Assembly: GCA_017478185.1 (NCBI GenBank)
Contig: JAFVEA010000009.1
Location: 325,264 to 370,526 of the forward strand
Reading direction: 5' to 3'
Length of the DNA: 45,263 bases
From: Clostridia bacterium
GTDB taxonomy: Bacteria > Bacillota > Clostridia > Christensenellales > UBA1242
Part shown: positions 16,298 to 26,900 of the stretch, piece after piece
Position numbering within the stretch: the stretch's first letter is position 1
Layout: each line of letters opens with the position of its first letter
The notes under the pieces: generated by a model
The model's database searches: none
Told to the model about the DNA's origin: nothing
The model's input: the letters and a program-made list of their open reading frames with translations, nothing else
Program-made: the position numbers and the translations under genes

Positions 16298-18021
16298 TTT
16301 TCTAATTCCTCCTTACTTAACTGAGAATAGGCAAGTTCTCTATAAATTTCACAATTTTTCATTAAATCATTATGTTTGCCACAGCCGGCAATTTTTCCAT
16401 CTTCCAAAACAATAATTTGGTCAGCATCCATAATTGTTCCAATGCGTTGAGCAACAATAACTTTTGTTGCATTTTTATAACTATTTTTAAGCTCGTGTCT
16501 AAGTTTTTGGTCTGTTGTGAAATCAAGTGCAGAAAAACTGTCGTCAAACAAAAGTATTTCTGGTTCTTTTGCCAGCGCTCTAGCTATCGATAATCTTTGT
16601 TTTTGACCACCAGAGATATTATTTCCGTTTTGGCTTATATGATGATTTATAGTGTTTTCTAGTTTTGAAACAAATTCTTCAGATTGACTAACTTTTAAAG
16701 CTTTTAAAATTTTGTCTTGATGTTTGTTTTCATCCATTCCATAACCAATGTTTTGTTTAATACTTCCAGAAAATATTGCACTTTTTTGTGGTGAATATCC
16801 AATTTTTTGATAAAGTGATTTTAAATCTAAATCTTTTATGTTTTGCCCGTCAATTAAAATTTCGCCTTTTGTTGCGTCATAAAAACGCATAATTAAGTTT
16901 ATTATTGTGCTTTTTCCACTTCCTGTTGAGCCTATTATTGCCAAAGTTTCGGCTTTGTTTAGCTTAAAACTAATGTTTTTTAATGTTTCTTCTTTGTTTT
17001 CAGGATAAGAAAAACAAACATTTTTAAATTCAATTGTGCCCAAATCTTCAACATCTTTAATTGTTCCATTCATAATAGATGATTTTGAATCCAAAACTTC
17101 TCTTATTCTTTTTGCGCTAACATTTGCTCTAGGCAAAATTAAAAACATCATTGAAAGCATTGTAAAGCTTATAAGAAGCATTGAACTATATTGAGTGAAA
17201 GCCATGAGGTCTGCAACATTTAAGCCTTGGCCAATAAGTTTTGAGCCAACCCAAATAAGAGTTAAGGATAGCCCACTCATAACAACACTCATAATAGGGG
17301 AGAGCAGTGACATTGTTTTGTTTAAAAACAAGTTAACATCAAAAAAATCTTTGTTTGCTTCTTTAAATTTTTCAGTTTGTTTTTGTTCGGCATTATATGC
17401 TCTTATAACTTTTATGCCAGTTAAGTTTTCTCTTGCAACTAAGTTTAATTTATCAAGCCTTTTTTGCATTATTTTAAATTTTGGAAAAACCAAAACAACC
17501 AAAGTCATTAAAAATATTAAAAGGAACAAAATAAATGAAGCGGTGATTAAAGACAGCTGAAAACTGCTTCCAACAATTTTAACAATTGCCCAAATTGCCA
17601 TAATAGGGGCGGTGAAAAATAGTCTAAAGCCAATGGCATAAGTTTGTTGAATCTGAGTTATATCATTTGTTGAACGAGTTATTAAGCTGGCTGTTGAAAA
17701 TTTGTTAATTTCTTTCATTGAAAAATTTCCAACTTTTTCATACACATTTTTTCTTATTGTTTTGCAAAGTCCAGCAGAAACTCTTGCTGAAAAATATCCA
17801 GCAAGGCAAACGCACAAAAGTGAACAAAAAGCAATAAGCAGCATAATAAGTCCTGTTTCCCAAATTTTTGAAACAGGGCTGTTTTCTCCAACTTGTCTAA
17901 TTATTTTTGCCATATATTCTGGCAAGGTTATAGAACAAAAAACATCCACAACAACCAAGCCAACAATGACAAAAAATTGGAGCCATTCTGTTTTTGTCAT
18001 ATATTTCATAAGTTTTAACAT
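16294..18021 (-). CDS. Heterodimeric ABC exporter, subunit with the degenerate ATPase site
   Basis: Partner half-transporter of 575 residues. The start is the ATG at 18021 (MLKLMKYM), which has GAGGTG six bases upstream. An in-frame start 17 codons earlier falls at the -35 region and is unlikely. It has six membrane helices, then Walker A GSTGSGKST (364-372) and the canonical signature ISGGQ (469-473). In the Walker B motif LLFDD an aspartate (D494) replaces the catalytic glutamate, and Q525 replaces the switch histidine (VAQRIGTI). These two substitutions make one of the two composite ATP sites non-hydrolytic, a hallmark of asymmetric exporters such as TM287/288. Confidence 0.93.
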   Translation of the reverse strand: MLKLMKYMTKTEWLQFFVIVGLVVVDVFCSITLPEYMAKIIRQVGENSPVSKIWETGLIMLLIAFCSLLCVCLAGYFSARVSAGLCKTIRKNVYEKVGNFSMKEINKFSTASLITRSTNDITQIQQTYAIGFRLFFTAPIMAIWAIVKIVGSSFQLSLITASFILFLLIFLMTLVVLVFPKFKIMQKRLDKLNLVARENLTGIKVIRAYNAEQKQTEKFKEANKDFFDVNLFLNKTMSLLSPIMSVVMSGLSLTLIWVGSKLIGQGLNVADLMAFTQYSSMLLISFTMLSMMFLILPRANVSAKRIREVLDSKSSIMNGTIKDVEDLGTIEFKNVCFSYPENKEETLKNISFKLNKAETLAIIGSTGSGKSTIINLIMRFYDATKGEILIDGQNIKDLDLKSLYQKIGYSPQKSAIFSGSIKQNIGYGMDENKHQDKILKALKVSQSEEFVSKLENTINHHISQNGNNISGGQKQRLSIARALAKEPEILLFDDSFSALDFTTDQKLRHELKNSYKNATKVIVAQRIGTIMDADQIIVLEDGKIAGCGKHNDLMKNCEIYRELAYSQLSKEELEK

Positions 18022-18043
18022 AAAAAACACCTCGGATTTTTTT

Positions 18044-18072
18044 ATTGTATAATAAAATATGATATTTTGCAA
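18044..18072 (-). promoter_or_regulatory. Sigma-A type promoter of the ABC exporter operon
   Basis: Minus-strand TTGCAA (18067-18072), a 17-base spacer and TACAAT (18044-18049), giving a leader of about 16 bases before the GAGGTG site and ATG. Confidence 0.65.
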
Positions 18073-18205
18073 TAAAAAATATTAAAAAATTTATTTAATT
18101 TGGATAATAATTATTAAATTATGAAAAAAATAAAAAATTCGTTAGCTTTTTAAAGTTTTTTAAACAAATTTGAGCAAAAAAGAAAAACAAAACATATATA
18201 CTATT

Positions 18206-18772
18206 ATGAAAGTTTTAAAAGGCAATTGCAAAATTTATAAATCTGCAAAATTTGAAGGATATAATTTGATAGAAAACTCAAAAATAGGTGAAAATTGTTA
18301 TGTTTTTTCAAGCAAATTAAAAAATTGCATATTAGAAGATGATATTATAGTGATTAACAGTGTTTTAGAAGATTGTGAGATTAAAAAAGGAACAAAAATT
18401 GGCCCTTTTTGTTATGTTAGGAACAATTCAAAAATAGGAGAAAACTGCAGAATAGGCGATTTTGTTGAAATAAAAAATAGTGTTATAAAAAACAAAACAA
18501 AAGCATCTCATCACGCTTATATTGGAGATGCTTTTGTTGGAGAAAATTGCAATATTGGATGTGGAGCTATTTTTGCAAATTATAATGGAAAAATAAAACA
18601 AAAGATTTTTGTTGGAGACAATTGTTTTATTGGAGCAAATGTAACGCTTGTGGCTCCGCTAAATATAAAAAACGATTGTTTTGTTGGGGCTGGAACAGTT
18701 GTTAGAAAAGACCTTGATGAAAAAACTTTTGTTGTTGATATAACAAACAACAAACATAAAAAAATAACATAA
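18206..18772 (+). CDS. Stand-alone GlmU-like left-handed beta-helix acetyltransferase
   Basis: A 188-residue protein made almost entirely of hexapeptide repeats (SKIGEN, CRIGDF, CNIGCG, CFIGAN, CFVGAG), predicting a trimeric left-handed beta-helix. Residues 99-165 follow the C-terminal acetyltransferase domain of GlmU closely: KASHHAYIGDA (H102 at the catalytic histidine position, Y105), ANYNGKIKQK and NVTLVAP. The GlmU uridylyltransferase domain is absent. It therefore probably acetylates glucosamine-1-phosphate or a related amino sugar with acetyl-CoA, but this is inferred. The start is uncertain: the ATG at 18206 begins the first repeat, a TTG at 18170 is in frame, and neither has a good ribosome binding site. 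Bases 18073-18205 hold only its AT-rich upstream region. Confidence 0.8.
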   Translation: MKVLKGNCKIYKSAKFEGYNLIENSKIGENCYVFSSKLKNCILEDDIIVINSVLEDCEIKKGTKIGPFCYVRNNSKIGENCRIGDFVEIKNSVIKNKTKASHHAYIGDAFVGENCNIGCGAIFANYNGKIKQKIFVGDNCFIGANVTLVAPLNIKNDCFVGAGTVVRKDLDEKTFVVDITNNKHKKIT

Positions 18773-18886
18773 ATTATTATAATATTTTTTAGCTATTAAA
18801 AAATGAAAAAGCCTTTATTTATCGTATTTTTTGCGTGCTTAAAAAACTTTTTTAAAAAATTTTAAAAATGAGAGAGGGGGTATAAA

Positions 18887-18918
18887 AATAAAGAAGTGAC
18901 AAATCACACTTCTTTATT
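18887..18918. terminator. Hairpin terminator of the small membrane protein gene
   Basis: Perfect 12-base stem AATAAAGAAGTG / CACTTCTTTATT with an eight-base loop. It overlaps the stop codon of the leftward membrane protein gene and is followed on that strand by a short T-run. It could also stop readthrough from the rightward beta-helix gene. Confidence 0.75.
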
Positions 18919-19429
18919 TTGTTTTAGATTTTTTCACAACAGATTTATCTGTGTTTTTGTTTTCAATTTGCTCAACTTGTTTTATAACTTTTTTGCTAGC
19001 TTTGTTTTTATTTCTTAAAATTAAATAAGCGATGAGGCAACCTATGGTTTGCAAAAGATATAAAACGGAACCAAATGTAACACCTCTAAATCCTATAGAG
19101 CAGAACAAGAACACCAAAAATGCTAAGCAAACAAAAACAATAAACAGCATTTCACAGATTGATTTTTGCTTAAACTTTCCAACTTTTAGTTCAAAATCGC
19201 TTTTATTTTTTAAAAGTATGCCCCAAATGCTAACAATTAAAATTAAAATTATTGTTATAAATGAAAGTATTTGAAGTAGCGCAGAAATAACCAAACAAGC
19301 GTTATCCCAAACGGTGATAAGCCCATATCCAGAAGTCCATCCAAAACGCCAACCCAAGATTAAAAGCGAGCATATTGTTGAAGCTAAAATAAAGCTGAAA
19401 GAAAATGAACTTGACTTTTTGTTTTCCAT
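18914..19429 (-). CDS. Small four-helix membrane protein, unrecognised
   Basis: A 171-residue protein with about four hydrophobic segments: near residues 9-30 (ASTICSLLILGWRF), 40-72 (a long stretch, ILSFITIILILIVSIWG), 88-112 (IVFVCLAFLVFLF) and 115-138 (VLYLLQTIGCLIAYLIL). A lysine-rich cytoplasmic tail follows (NKNKASKKVIKQVEQ and beyond). No enzymatic motif is visible and I do not recognise a family. The start ATG at 19429 is set by AAGGAG six bases upstream. An upstream TTG is disfavoured. It is a single-gene unit with its own promoter and terminator. Confidence 0.75.
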   Translation of the reverse strand: MENKKSSSFSFSFILASTICSLLILGWRFGWTSGYGLITVWDNACLVISALLQILSFITIILILIVSIWGILLKNKSDFELKVGKFKQKSICEMLFIVFVCLAFLVFLFCSIGFRGVTFGSVLYLLQTIGCLIAYLILRNKNKASKKVIKQVEQIENKNTDKSVVKKSKTK

Positions 19430-19451
19430 AAACAACTCCTTTTATATGAGT

Positions 19452-19481
19452 AGTATATACTAAAATTTTAAAAAAAGTCAA
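19452..19481 (-). promoter_or_regulatory. Sigma-A type promoter for the membrane protein gene
   Basis: Minus-strand TTGACT (19476-19481), an 18-base spacer and TATACT (19452-19457), about 23 bases before the start codon. Confidence 0.65.
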
Positions 19482-19606
19482 TAAAATTACAAAATTAAAC
19501 AAAATTTTTATTTTTTTGCTTAATATTTTTGCATTTTTATTATTTTTTGTTTTTTTATTAAAAATAATATTGCAAAATTTAAAAACTTTTATTGTTTTAA
19601 TTTTTA

Positions 19607-19635
19607 TTGATTATTCTATTTTTTTGTGTTAAAAT
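19607..19635 (+). promoter_or_regulatory. Promoter of tRNA-Arg(TCG)
   Basis: TTGATT (19607-19612), a 17-base spacer and TAAAAT (19630-19635), 16 bases before the mature 5' end of the tRNA. Confidence 0.6.
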
Positions 19636-19651
19636 AAAAAAGTAGATATTT

Positions 19652-19726
19652 GTCCATATGGTGTAACGGATAGCACAATGGTCTTCGGAACCATTAGTGA
19701 GGGTTCGAGTCCTTCTATGGACGCCA
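19652..19726 (+). tRNA. tRNA-Arg (anticodon TCG)
   Basis: A full cloverleaf can be folded. The acceptor stem pairs GTCCATA with TATGGAC, followed by discriminator G and an encoded CCA. The anticodon arm is ATGGT-CTTCGGA-ACCAT with anticodon TCG, and the T arm contains GGTTCGAGTCC. It would read CGA and, with U34 wobble, other CGN codons. A terminator follows ten bases later, so it is transcribed alone. Confidence 0.93.
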
Positions 19727-19735
19727 AACAAAAAC

Positions 19736-19764
19736 AAAAAAGGCATTATGCCTTTTTGTTTTTT
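19736..19764 (+). terminator. Terminator of tRNA-Arg(TCG)
   Basis: Stem AAAAAGGCA / TGCCTTTTT with a three-base loop TTA, followed by a T-rich tract. Confidence 0.85.
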
Positions 19765-19827
19765 GTTAAATATTATCGAAATTTTTGTAAATACCACGAT
19801 TAATGGAGTAAAATATTTATTTTTATA

Positions 19828-19836
19828 TGCTATAAT
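19828..19836 (+). promoter_or_regulatory. Extended -10 promoter of the XRE-type regulator
   Basis: TGCTATAAT, a TGn-extended consensus -10, lies 20 bases before the start codon. No clear -35 is present. The leader of about 14 bases is nearly filled by the AGGAGG ribosome binding site. Confidence 0.6.
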
Positions 19837-19856
19837 AAATTCGAAAGGAGGGAAAA

Positions 19857-20459
19857 ATGGATATAATTTTAATTGGACAATTTTTGAAGGAACAGCGAAA
19901 AGCAAAAAATTTAACCCAACAAGAGCTTGCAGATAAAATCGGTGTTAGTCAAAAAACAGTTTCAAAATGGGAGTGTGGGAACGGGCTTCCTGATGCAACG
20001 CTTATGATTCCATTGTGTGACGAACTTGAGATTTCGGTTAATGAACTTTTGTCCGGAAAAAAGCTTTCTGAAGAAGATTATAAATCAAATGCTGAACAAA
20101 ATTTTATGGAATTAAAAATTCAGCAAGAGAAAACCACAAAGTTTTTGTTATATTTTAAATATGTTATTGGTTATATTGCAGCAATTTTGTTTGGTGCATT
20201 AATGTCTGTTGCTATTTTTTCTAATCTGTTGCCAGCTGTTAAAATAATTTTGCTTGTTCTTAGTGTGTTGTTTCTTTTTGTTGGTATTAGCTTGCTGATT
20301 GGAAGATTTTCTGGCTGTTATGAATGCAAAAAATGTGGACATAAATGCGTACCAACAATCAATCAAGTTTTCTGGGCACTGCACATAGGGCGAAGAAAAT
20401 TTATGAAATGTCCCAAATGCGGTAAAAGAAGTTGGCACAAAAAAGTTGTGGAAAAATGA
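19857..20459 (+). CDS. Membrane-anchored XRE-family regulator with C-terminal zinc ribbon
   Basis: A 200-residue protein. Residues 6-62 form an XRE/Cro-type helix-turn-helix (LTQQELADKIGVSQKTVSKW), a DNA-binding domain of the type common in Firmicutes. Residues of about 97-120 and 127-149 are two hydrophobic membrane segments. The C-terminus is a zinc ribbon with C157-x2-C160 and C185-x2-C188, plus C154 and C164. This places the DNA-binding domain and the ribbon on the cytoplasmic side of the membrane. The AGGAGG site is ideal. The inducing signal and target genes are unknown. The gene sits alone between two arginine tRNA genes. A role in controlling the giant surface-protein genes 500 bases downstream is possible but not shown. 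Confidence 0.88.
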   Translation: MDIILIGQFLKEQRKAKNLTQQELADKIGVSQKTVSKWECGNGLPDATLMIPLCDELEISVNELLSGKKLSEEDYKSNAEQNFMELKIQQEKTTKFLLYFKYVIGYIAAILFGALMSVAIFSNLLPAVKIILLVLSVLFLFVGISLLIGRFSGCYECKKCGHKCVPTINQVFWALHIGRRKFMKCPKCGKRSWHKKVVEK

Positions 20460-20541
20460 CTTGTTTTTACATTTTGTTTTGATTTAAGTTAGAACTTTTT
20501 TATTAAACTTTTTAGATGCTATTTTTTAACTTAAAAATATA

Positions 20542-20573
20542 AAAAAACCACTACAAAAAAGTAGTGGTTTTTT
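20542..20573. terminator. Bidirectional terminator between the XRE gene and tRNA-Arg(CCT)
   Basis: Perfect 13-base stem AAAAAACCACTAC / GTAGTGGTTTTTT with a six-A loop. It ends the leftward tRNA transcript two bases after CCA and can also end the rightward XRE transcript. Confidence 0.88.
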
Positions 20574-20574
20574 G

Positions 20575-20649
20575 TGGCGTTCCTAACAGGACTCGAACCT
20601 GTAATTTCGACTTAGGAGGTCGAAGGTATATCCCTTTACCTATAGGAAC
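20575..20649 (-). tRNA. tRNA-Arg (anticodon CCT)
   Basis: On the minus strand the acceptor stem pairs GTTCCTA with TAGGAAC, followed by discriminator G and an encoded CCA. The anticodon arm is TCGAC-CTCCTAA-GTCGA with anticodon CCT, which reads AGG. The T arm contains GGTTCGAGTCC. It has its own promoter and terminator. Confidence 0.93.
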
Positions 20650-20668
20650 ATTAAAAGCTTATGAACAG

Positions 20669-20697
20669 ATTATAACACAATTTAAAAATAAAATCAA
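20669..20697 (-). promoter_or_regulatory. Promoter of tRNA-Arg(CCT)
   Basis: Minus-strand TTGATT (20692-20697), a 17-base spacer and TATAAT (20669-20674), 19 bases before the tRNA 5' end. The -35 hexamer is the same as that of the other arginine tRNA. Confidence 0.7.
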
Positions 20698-20853
20698 TTA
20701 TATTCTTTAATTTTTGTTGTTTAACTATTTTTTAATAAAAAAATATAAAAAATCAAACAAAAATTGTGCGGTTAAGTGCAAAAAATTAAATATTTAGTGC
20801 TAAAAATTTTGTTAGAAAATATTAAAATTTTGTAATATTATGGCTTAATATGT

Positions 20854-20882
20854 TTGCTTTAGTTTTTAAAATATATTATAAT
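20854..20882 (+). promoter_or_regulatory. Promoter of the giant surface-protein operon
   Basis: TTGCTT (20854-20859), a 17-base spacer and TATAAT (20877-20882). A second TATAAT follows at 20884-20889. The leader of about 75 bases runs to GGGGG six bases before the lipoprotein ATG. The rest of the 314-base gap from the tRNA (20650-20963) is AT-rich sequence in which I see nothing else. Confidence 0.6.
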
Positions 20883-20963
20883 ATATAATATAAATTTTAG
20901 GTTTTGTTCGGGTTTGGTGCATATATGAACTTAATTTACAAAACATAAAAACGGGGGATAAAA

Positions 20964-23900
20964 ATGGGAAAAATTAGATATGCAATTTTTAGCGTAATAT
21001 TTTGTTTTTTTATGATGCCAATTTTGGCTGCGTGTGGTGAAACGGGAGTTCACCTAAACAGCATTTCATCAGAAAAAGTAAGCTATTCAGTTGTTCAAGG
21101 AAGTGAAGTTAAACTTGAAATAAATTTTTCTCCAAAAGAAGCAACCAACAAAAAGCTTAGCTATAAAATTGCCAGCGGAGAAGAATATGTTTCTGTTGAT
21201 GATAATGGTGTTGTGAAAGCTTTGGTTGTTGAAGATAAATCTGAGCACGATGCAAAAATTGTTGTTATTCCAGATTATAACTCCAATATGAAAATTGTTT
21301 GCCGTGTTAAGATTTTGGGAGAAAAAATAAAGCTTGATGCACCAAATGGCTTAACTTATAGCGTTAAAGATAGGGCGCTTGTTTGGAACAAGGTTGAATA
21401 TATCTCAAGAGATGAAACAGATGGCGTTGAACTCATTAACTATAACCCTTGTTACACTCTAAAAATTGCAGAAGGAGAAAATGCAAGCCTAGAAGATGCC
21501 ACTTTGTATGAGGTTGATAGAAATTTGGAATACCCTATAACGAAAGCTGGAACTTATAGCGCTTTTATAAAATCAACCAGTGATGAAGAAAGCACTTTTG
21601 CTAGTTCGGATTATTCAGAAAGATATGTGTTCACCATTTTGGATGCCCCAAATGATGTTTTGATTGAGGATAATGAAATACGAACGGAAATTAAATCTGT
21701 TGAAAACTTTGAAGTAGCAGAAGATAACTATGAATTAAATATAGTGGGTCACGATGAACTAAAAGCGAGCTTTGAAAAATCAACAAAGGTTATTGATTCA
21801 AAAAATTATGTTTGTTGGACCATTCCTAATAAAGAGAATTCTTTAAATGTTGGTGAATATGAGTTTCAAATAATTTTTAAAGGTGACGGGCAAAGATTTT
21901 TTGATTCTTCTTATTCGCAAAAACATAAATTTGTTCAGCTTGACAAATTAACTTCTCTAACGCTTGCTGGAGATGTTGTTAGCTGGGATAAAAACAATAT
22001 GGCCTCATCCTACACTGTTTTGGTTGAAGCTAAAGGGCAAGTTCAAACAATTAACCTTCGTGGCCAAAAAGTTTATGGTTATGACAGTGAAGGCAGCCCA
22101 ACAACAACAAGCGAGCCGGTTGATTTTGCTAATTTTGAAACACACAGAGGGTATTATTATAACAACAATGGGGTTTTTGTTAAAATAACAGAAAGCACTT
22201 ATAATGAAGAAAACGACACGCTTGTTTTGGGTGAAGATAACAGTGAAGAAAGTTTTTCATATGTTTGTGAAGAAAATGAGTTCACTCTTCCAGCGGAAGT
22301 TACAAAATATGCTAAATACACCGTAAAAGTTAGAGCAAACGGAAACGGACACGAAATTTTAAATGGTTTATATAACGAGGTTGAGTCTGTAAAGCTTGGA
22401 GCTGTTAAAAGTTTGTCTGCATCAACTGACGGGGCTTATGTTAGACTTGAATGGGAAAAGATTCCGTTAGCTAGTGTTTATGAAATATATCTAAACGGAG
22501 AAAAATTTACACAAACTTCAGCAAATTATTATTCATTCAGAGATGATTATCAATTTACTGATAACGACATAACTTTTAAAGATGGGAACAATGAAATATA
22601 TATTGTTGCTGCTTGCAATAACACATCTTACAGCAATTCAAACCCATCAAATGTTTTGATGTTTGAAAAACTTGAAAATCCAAGCTTATCAACATTAAAT
22701 GGAAATATTGCGTGGGAAAGCGTTTCAAACGCCACAGGATATGACATAACAATTTGCACAAAAAACGAGGAAGATGAAAAGGTTATTTTGGCTAACCAAT
22801 CTGTTGACTCAGAAATAACAACATATTCATTAAGAGATGATTGGGCTAGTGGAGAATATTTTGTTAGTGTTAGGGCAAAAGGAGATAATTTGTTTATAAG
22901 GTCTGCTGATGAGCCAGAAAGTGTTTCTTTCACAAAACAAGGAGCTCCTCAAAACTTAAGTTTAGACAAAGACGGAGTTTTGTCTTGGCAGGCTGGAGCA
23001 AATGGTTCAGCTTATAGTGAATATGAAATAACATTACACAACACAAACAAAGTTTCAACACAGGATGATATTGTTTTTCTTGCTTCAAGCGCTTCGCAAT
23101 CAAGTCCTGTTTCAAACTATTTACCTAAAGAAGGTTTTGGGGAGTATTCTTGTTATGTGAGGGCTGTTAACAATGATTCTAGTTCAAAATTTTTGAATTC
23201 AAACAAATCAGAAACAGCATGGTTTTATAGGTTTGAGACTCCAACAAAAAATTCAAATTCAGATTTAAATTTAAGAATTTTAAATGGTGGTTTTGTTTGG
23301 GATTCAGTTTCAACAAAAAATAGCCAAATGGATGCTTTGATTGAAGGCAAGTTTGTATATTCACTTCAAGTTGGCAACAATCCTGAAATTGATGTGAGCG
23401 ATTGTGTGTATGTTCCAAAAGAAGAGGATTGCAACAGTGGGCTAAATCTTGTTAAAATTAGTGTTAAAACAAACTCTGAAGAAAATTATATAAATTATAA
23501 TGGGCATAAAATGTTTTTGCTAAGCTCAAATCAAAGTGATGTTTATCGTTTTGAAAAGCTTATAACACCAAACACGCCAAGGCTTGTTAATGGAGAAGTT
23601 GTTGGTGAGCGTGTTAGTGGAGCTTCTGATTATGCTTTGGTTTTAACAAAAGACGCAGTGGGCACTTCGTCTGAGCCACAAGAATATAAAATAACAGCAA
23701 ATGAAAGTTCGTGGAGCAAACTTGTGGCAGAACTTGTTCCAGAAGAAGCAAGTGGTGGAAGATATTCCATAAAAGTTAGGGCTCTTGGTGGTGACCAATA
23801 CATAAATTCTAATTTCACAACTGGTGAACTAAATTTGTGTAAACTTTCTGTTCCAGAAAATGTTAAATTAGATGACCAAAGACGTGTTATCAGTTGGGAT

Positions 23901-26900
23901 CGTGTTATTGAAGACGGTTTAGAAGTGTCTGAATATGCGATAAAATATAGAAAGCTTGTTTCTGGTGGAAGTGCTGGCCCTTGGATGATTGAAAGGGTTA
24001 CGGCAAACTTTTGGGATGCAACAAATTTGGATGCGGGGAAATATCAATTTGCAGTTAAATCGGTTGCAGGCAGGCTTGAAAGTTATGAAATCTTGCCTAG
24101 CGCTTTTCAAGACGTTCCAACAAGCGTTGTTAAATTGAATGAGGTTAATTATTCAAGCATAAAAGTTTTGGATGATCAGCTTAACAAAACTTACAACACC
24201 ATAACTTGGGATGCGATAAAAGATGAAAATGGAAATGCTTACACAGACGGAGCAATTAATTATGTTGTTTCAATTTCAAACAGATTTTCAACAGGAAACA
24301 ACTTTATTCGAGAAGAAATAACAGACACAAATGAATTTAAGTTTCCAGACACATATAATGGAGAACATTATGCCATAACAATTCAGGCCATAAAATCAGG
24401 AGCTTTGCCAAGCTCTGTTCCAGCAAATGAGTTTTATGTGAATAGGCTTAAAATGCCAACAAATTTAAATATTTTTGAAGATAGTTATAAATTTGGTTGG
24501 AGTGAGGTTACATACAACTATAATGGTGAAACAAAAACTGCAATCTATGATTTGGTTGACACGTTCACAGACCCTAGTGGGGAGGCATCAACATCCACGC
24601 GTGAGGAAAACAATGGAGTTAGTCTTCTGGACAACACTGATTATAGAGCAGGAAAACATGAAATTGGTATTATGGCAAAAATTCGAGGAACGGACTTAAG
24701 CCAAGAGCAAGGAGCTGTGACAATAAGTTCGGCAACAACTGCAAAATATACATTCACAAAACTTGAGGCTCCTCAAATTTGGGTTAACAATGGTGAAATT
24801 GTTTGGTATAACAAAAATTCTGTTAATTATGGCTATAGTTTAAACTTTACACCAACTGCAGGACAACCGATAAATATTACTCAATCAGCCGGTGATTACC
24901 ATTATGATATGTCGGATGAACGTTTTTCTAGCGGTTTGGTTCAATATGATGTTTCAATAACGGCTTTGGGTAGTTATAGCAACTCTCACGTGAACGGAAT
25001 TTATGTTCCATCGGATAATTCTTCTCTTGACAATCCAGTTAAAAAATTAACCTCACCACAATTTAAGGTTGAGGATGGTGTTGTTAAGTGGGATGCTATA
25101 GAAAACGCCAGAGATTATGAGGTTGAAATTGTTTCAGAAGATTCTTTAAATGAAATTCAAACAACCAGTTCTTGTGTTATGCCACAAAGCCTTATAAGAG
25201 GCAAAACAAATGAAATAAAATTCACACTAAAAACATATGCAAGCAATTTGTCTAGTGATATATATTATATTAATTCAAACAAATCTCAAGTGTTTAAGGT
25301 TAACAAATGGGCAAGACCTACGGGAGTTTGTGTTATTGACGGTGAAATTGATTGGGCAAGGATTGACGCTGGAGATGAATATGGGTCTAGAGGTGAAGTT
25401 AAGTTTACGGGCTATAGCGTTAAATATGGTGATTCAAACGAAGAAATTCTTGCTGGAAGAGAAGACAGTTTTGTTTTAAGTGAGCTTGTTGATTCAAAAC
25501 AAACGCTAAATGTTTCTGTTTGCATAAAAGGAGCAACAGGAAGTTATGAGGGCATTTGGATAAACAGTGATTATAGTGACCCAATGACAGTTTCAATAAT
25601 GGGTGTTCCAAGAATGTATGTTAAAGACGGTTATTTAAGCTGGGATGAAAATTCTAGTGACACAACAAGTTATGATGATTATGAACTTTTGGTTAATGGT
25701 TCATTAAGAATTGAATTGTCTTCAGATGAATCATATTTTAGACGAACACTTTTAACAATGGATGAACTTTCTAATGAGGAAGAAATACAAAGCGTTAAAA
25801 TCAGACATAAAGGAACAGAACGCTCTTCTGGAGATGGTATGATATATTATGTTAATTCAAGATATTCAAATGTTGTTAACAACATAAGAAAGCTTTCTCA
25901 AATTAATGCAATGAGAGTTGATGAAAATGGAAATCTTGCATGGCAACAAAACAGTGGTCAAGATAGTAGCGAAGCAATAAATTATGCAACAATTTTGTTT
26001 AATGGTGATGAAGCAGATAAATCAACAACACGCTATAATTATAATAGCGCAACTGGCGCTTCAACATTTGACTTAAGTTTTATGCAAATTGAAATGAGCA
26101 ATAGTTATGAAAATGTTAGAGTTATTTATTGGACAAACGGAACAGCTAGCGTGACAGACGAAGAAGACCTTGAAAGCAGTGAACAAAAGCTTTTAAGAAG
26201 TGAATCAAATGAAATTGTTGTAACAAGATTTAAAGAAGTTGATGACTTTAGGATGTCGGCTGATGGGTTAAAAATTGAATGGGATTATCGCCAAATACAA
26301 GTTAACGCAAAAGCAAATGATAAATTTATAATAAGTTATAAGTTTGCTCCAAAAAATGATCCTTCAAACTTTGGCGATTTGCAAACATTTGAAATTGTTG
26401 TTGATAACTCTATGAAATCTTCAATTAACAGCACCACAACAGCAAGCATTCCTTTGTGGGATTTAGGAAATTATCAATTTTCTATTCAAACATATTCAAC
26501 AGCATCAAATGTTATAAAAAGCGCAAGCAAAACTATGACTTATGTTGTTGCTGGAGAAAATTTTGTTAGATTCGACAAATTTTATGGTGGAAATGGAAGT
26601 ATATCAAATCCGTTTATTATAAAGTCAATCACGCAAAATGGATTTTATTCTAAAGATATTTCAGCAACAGAGCAATTTAATTTTGTGAAAAAACTTTCTG
26701 ACAAATATTTTGTTTTGGAAGAAGATATAGATTTAAGTCAAAACTCTGTTTCAGAAAGTTCAGCTTCAAACTATTGGGTTAATCCAATTGAAAGTTATGG
26801 TTTTGGAAATGGCTTTTCTGGTGGAATTGATGGAAATGGTCACACAATCAAAAACTATAGAGTGTTTAGAGGAGCGGACAGCGCAGCATTATTTAATTAT

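Noticed and set aside
19597..19905. Minus-strand frame over tRNA-Arg(TCG)
   Set aside because: Its recognisable part (HRRTRTLTNGSED) is simply the antisense translation of the tRNA.
19652..20649. tRNA genes as integration sites of a mobile element carrying the giant genes
   Set aside because: No duplicated tRNA 3' end, integrase or direct repeats are visible, and the 3' end of the nearer tRNA points away from the giant genes.
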